Source: Citromicrobium sp. UBA3494
Lineage (GTDB): Bacteria; Pseudomonadota; Alphaproteobacteria; Sphingomonadales; Sphingomonadaceae
Direction: 5' to 3'
Assembly (NCBI GenBank): GCA_002377695.1
Contig: DFQH01000001.1
Location: 194,610-258,609, forward strand
DNA: 64,000 nt
Position numbers and translations under genes: made by a program. The notes under the pieces are model-generated. The model did not search any database and had not been told where the DNA came from. It saw only the letters and a list, made by a program, of their open reading frames with translations. Positions 63,051-64,000 of the stretch are shown piece after piece. The number at the start of each line of letters is the position of its first letter. Position 1 is the stretch's first letter.

Positions 63051-64000
63051 ATGAGCACGCGCAACGCATCGAACGAAGACGATCCCGTGATCGAAAGCCG
63101 CGACCAGCTGGTCGCGCCGATGCAGCAGGGCGAGAAGCCGAAGTCCGACTGGCGAATCGGCACCGAGCACGAGAAACTCGTCTACAAACGCGACGACTTC
63201 CACGCGCCCTCCTACGACGAAGAGGGAGGTATCCGCGATATCCTCCTGTCCCTGAAGGATTTCGGATGGGAGCCGGTAGAAGAGGGCGGCAAGGTCATCG
63301 CCATGGCGGGCGATGACGGGACGGTCAGCCTTGAACCCGCGGGCCAGCTCGAACTCTCCGGCGCACCGCTGAGGACCCTGCACGAAACCTGCAACGAGGC
63401 GGGGCGTCACCTCGCGCAGGTGAAGGAGATTGGCGAGCGGTGCGGAGTCGGTTTCCTCGGCCTCGGCATGTGGCCCGACAAGACCCGGGAAGACCTGCCG
63501 GTGATGCCCAAGGGCCGGTACGAGATCATGATGCGGCACATGCCGCGGGTGGGCACGCTGGGCCTCGACATGATGCTGCGCACCTGCACGATCCAGGTGA
63601 ACCTGGACTATGGCAGCGAAGCCGACATGGTGAAGAAGTTCCGCGTCGGCCTGGCGCTGCAGCCGCTGGCCACCGCGCTGTTCGCCAATTCGCCCTTCAC
63701 CGAGGGCAAGCCCAACGGATACCTCTCCTACCGCAGCCATATCTGGTCCGACACCGACCCGCAGCGTACCGGCATGCTGCCCTTCGTGTTCGAAGACGGC
63801 TTCGGCTACGATCGCTGGGTCGATTACATGCTCGACGTCCCGATGTACTTCGTCTTCCGCGACGGGAAATATCTCGATGCGGCGGGCCTGAGCTTCCGCG
63901 ATTTTCTGGAAGGGAAGCTAAGCATCCTTCCCGGAGAGAAACCGACGCAGAGCGACTGGTGGGATCACCTGAGCACCGCCTTCCCCGAAGTGCGGCTGAA
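63051..64000 (+). CDS. gshA: Glutamate-cysteine ligase, 5' part (runs off the window)
   Basis: This is the first 316 codons of a gamma-glutamylcysteine synthetase of the plant/alphaproteobacterial type, the first step of glutathione synthesis. [12 protein letters not shown] contains the conserved Glu residues for ATP/metal binding, and [20 protein letters not shown] and [19 protein letters not shown] follow. The C-terminal part lies beyond the window. It forms an rsmE-gshA unit. Confidence 0.92.
   Translation, partial: MSTRNASNEDDPVIESRDQLVAPMQQGEKPKSDWRIGTEHEKLVYKRDDFHAPSYDEEGGIRDILLSLKDFGWEPVEEGGKVIAMAGDDGTVSLEPAGQLELSGAPLRTLHETCNEAGRHLAQVKEIGERCGVGFLGLGMWPDKTREDLPVMPKGRYEIMMRHMPRVGTLGLDMMLRTCTIQVNLDYGSEADMVKKFRVGLALQPLATALFANSPFTEGKPNGYLSYRSHIWSDTDPQRTGMLPFVFEDGFGYDRWVDYMLDVPMYFVFRDGKYLDAAGLSFRDFLEGKLSILPGEKPTQSDWWDHLSTAFPEVRL

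Overview
The window is a dense, high-GC bacterial chromosome segment with short intergenic gaps and many 1-4 nt stop/start overlaps. Gene content points to an alphaproteobacterium of the Sphingomonadales, probably Erythrobacteraceae-like. The supporting markers are a DivL-type tyrosine pseudokinase linked to tsaE-amgK-murU-addB-addA-trxA, class I lysyl-tRNA synthetase, plant/alphaproteobacterial-type glutamate-cysteine ligase, and an ahcY gene behind an ArsR/SahR-like palindrome. The placement is inferred from gene content and order; no database search was possible.

Layout. 1-462: 5' part of a glycosyltransferase-like gene, divergent from argJ-hisN-like (639-2674). 2682-14008 (minus): divL-tsaE-amgK-murU-addB-addA-trxA, joined largely by ATGA overlaps, which puts cell-cycle signalling, t6A synthesis, MurNAc recycling and double-strand-break repair in one transcription unit. 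14099-16366: ahcY, divergent from a peroxiredoxin. 16371-19241 (minus): tRNA-Arg(TCT), then hemerythrin, PLD-family protein and folE. 19311-20075: queuosine-precursor transporter. 20086-23795 (minus): ppk1-ppx. 23919-31836 (minus): a compact type IV secretion cluster with a lytic transglycosylase and virB2, B3, B4, B6, B9, B10 and B11, and no room for virB5, B7, B8 or virD4. 32042-34128: small secreted protein, MaoC-fold protein, lone holin-like protein and an AT-richer orphan.

34231-36580: aroQ, accB, accC. 36540-38034 (minus): Lrp/AsnC regulator, GFA-family protein and a small membrane protein. 38281-41218: histidine-kinase-like protein with an eroded ATPase domain, and a polysaccharide deacetylase. 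41289-41467: tRNA-Ile2(CAT) and tRNA-Pro(TGG). 41493-45509 (minus): M28 peptidase, DUF427 protein, L,D-transpeptidase lipoprotein and FAD oxidoreductase. 45624-48061: ettA and a coupled AT-richer orphan. 48138-48907: yybP-ykoY (Mn2+) riboswitch and a TMEM165/GDT1 cation exporter. 49066-51170: chemoreceptor and acylphosphatase. 51285-54203: a 49-residue small protein, a membrane protein, a ClC antiporter and a PNPOx-fold protein. 54414-56179: Arg-rich RcnB-family protein and a prolyl-hydroxylase-like oxygenase. 56209-62212 (minus): lysK, sixA-like phosphatase, DinG-like helicase, ubiA. 62253-64000: rsmE and the 5' part of gshA.

Most of the window is vertically inherited core genome. The parts most worth a second look are the reduced VirB cluster next to the polyphosphate genes, the DivL pseudokinase operon, the second kinase with a degenerate catalytic domain, the Mn2+ riboswitch/exporter unit, the SahR-like operator, and three AT-richer orphan genes packed tightly against core genes.
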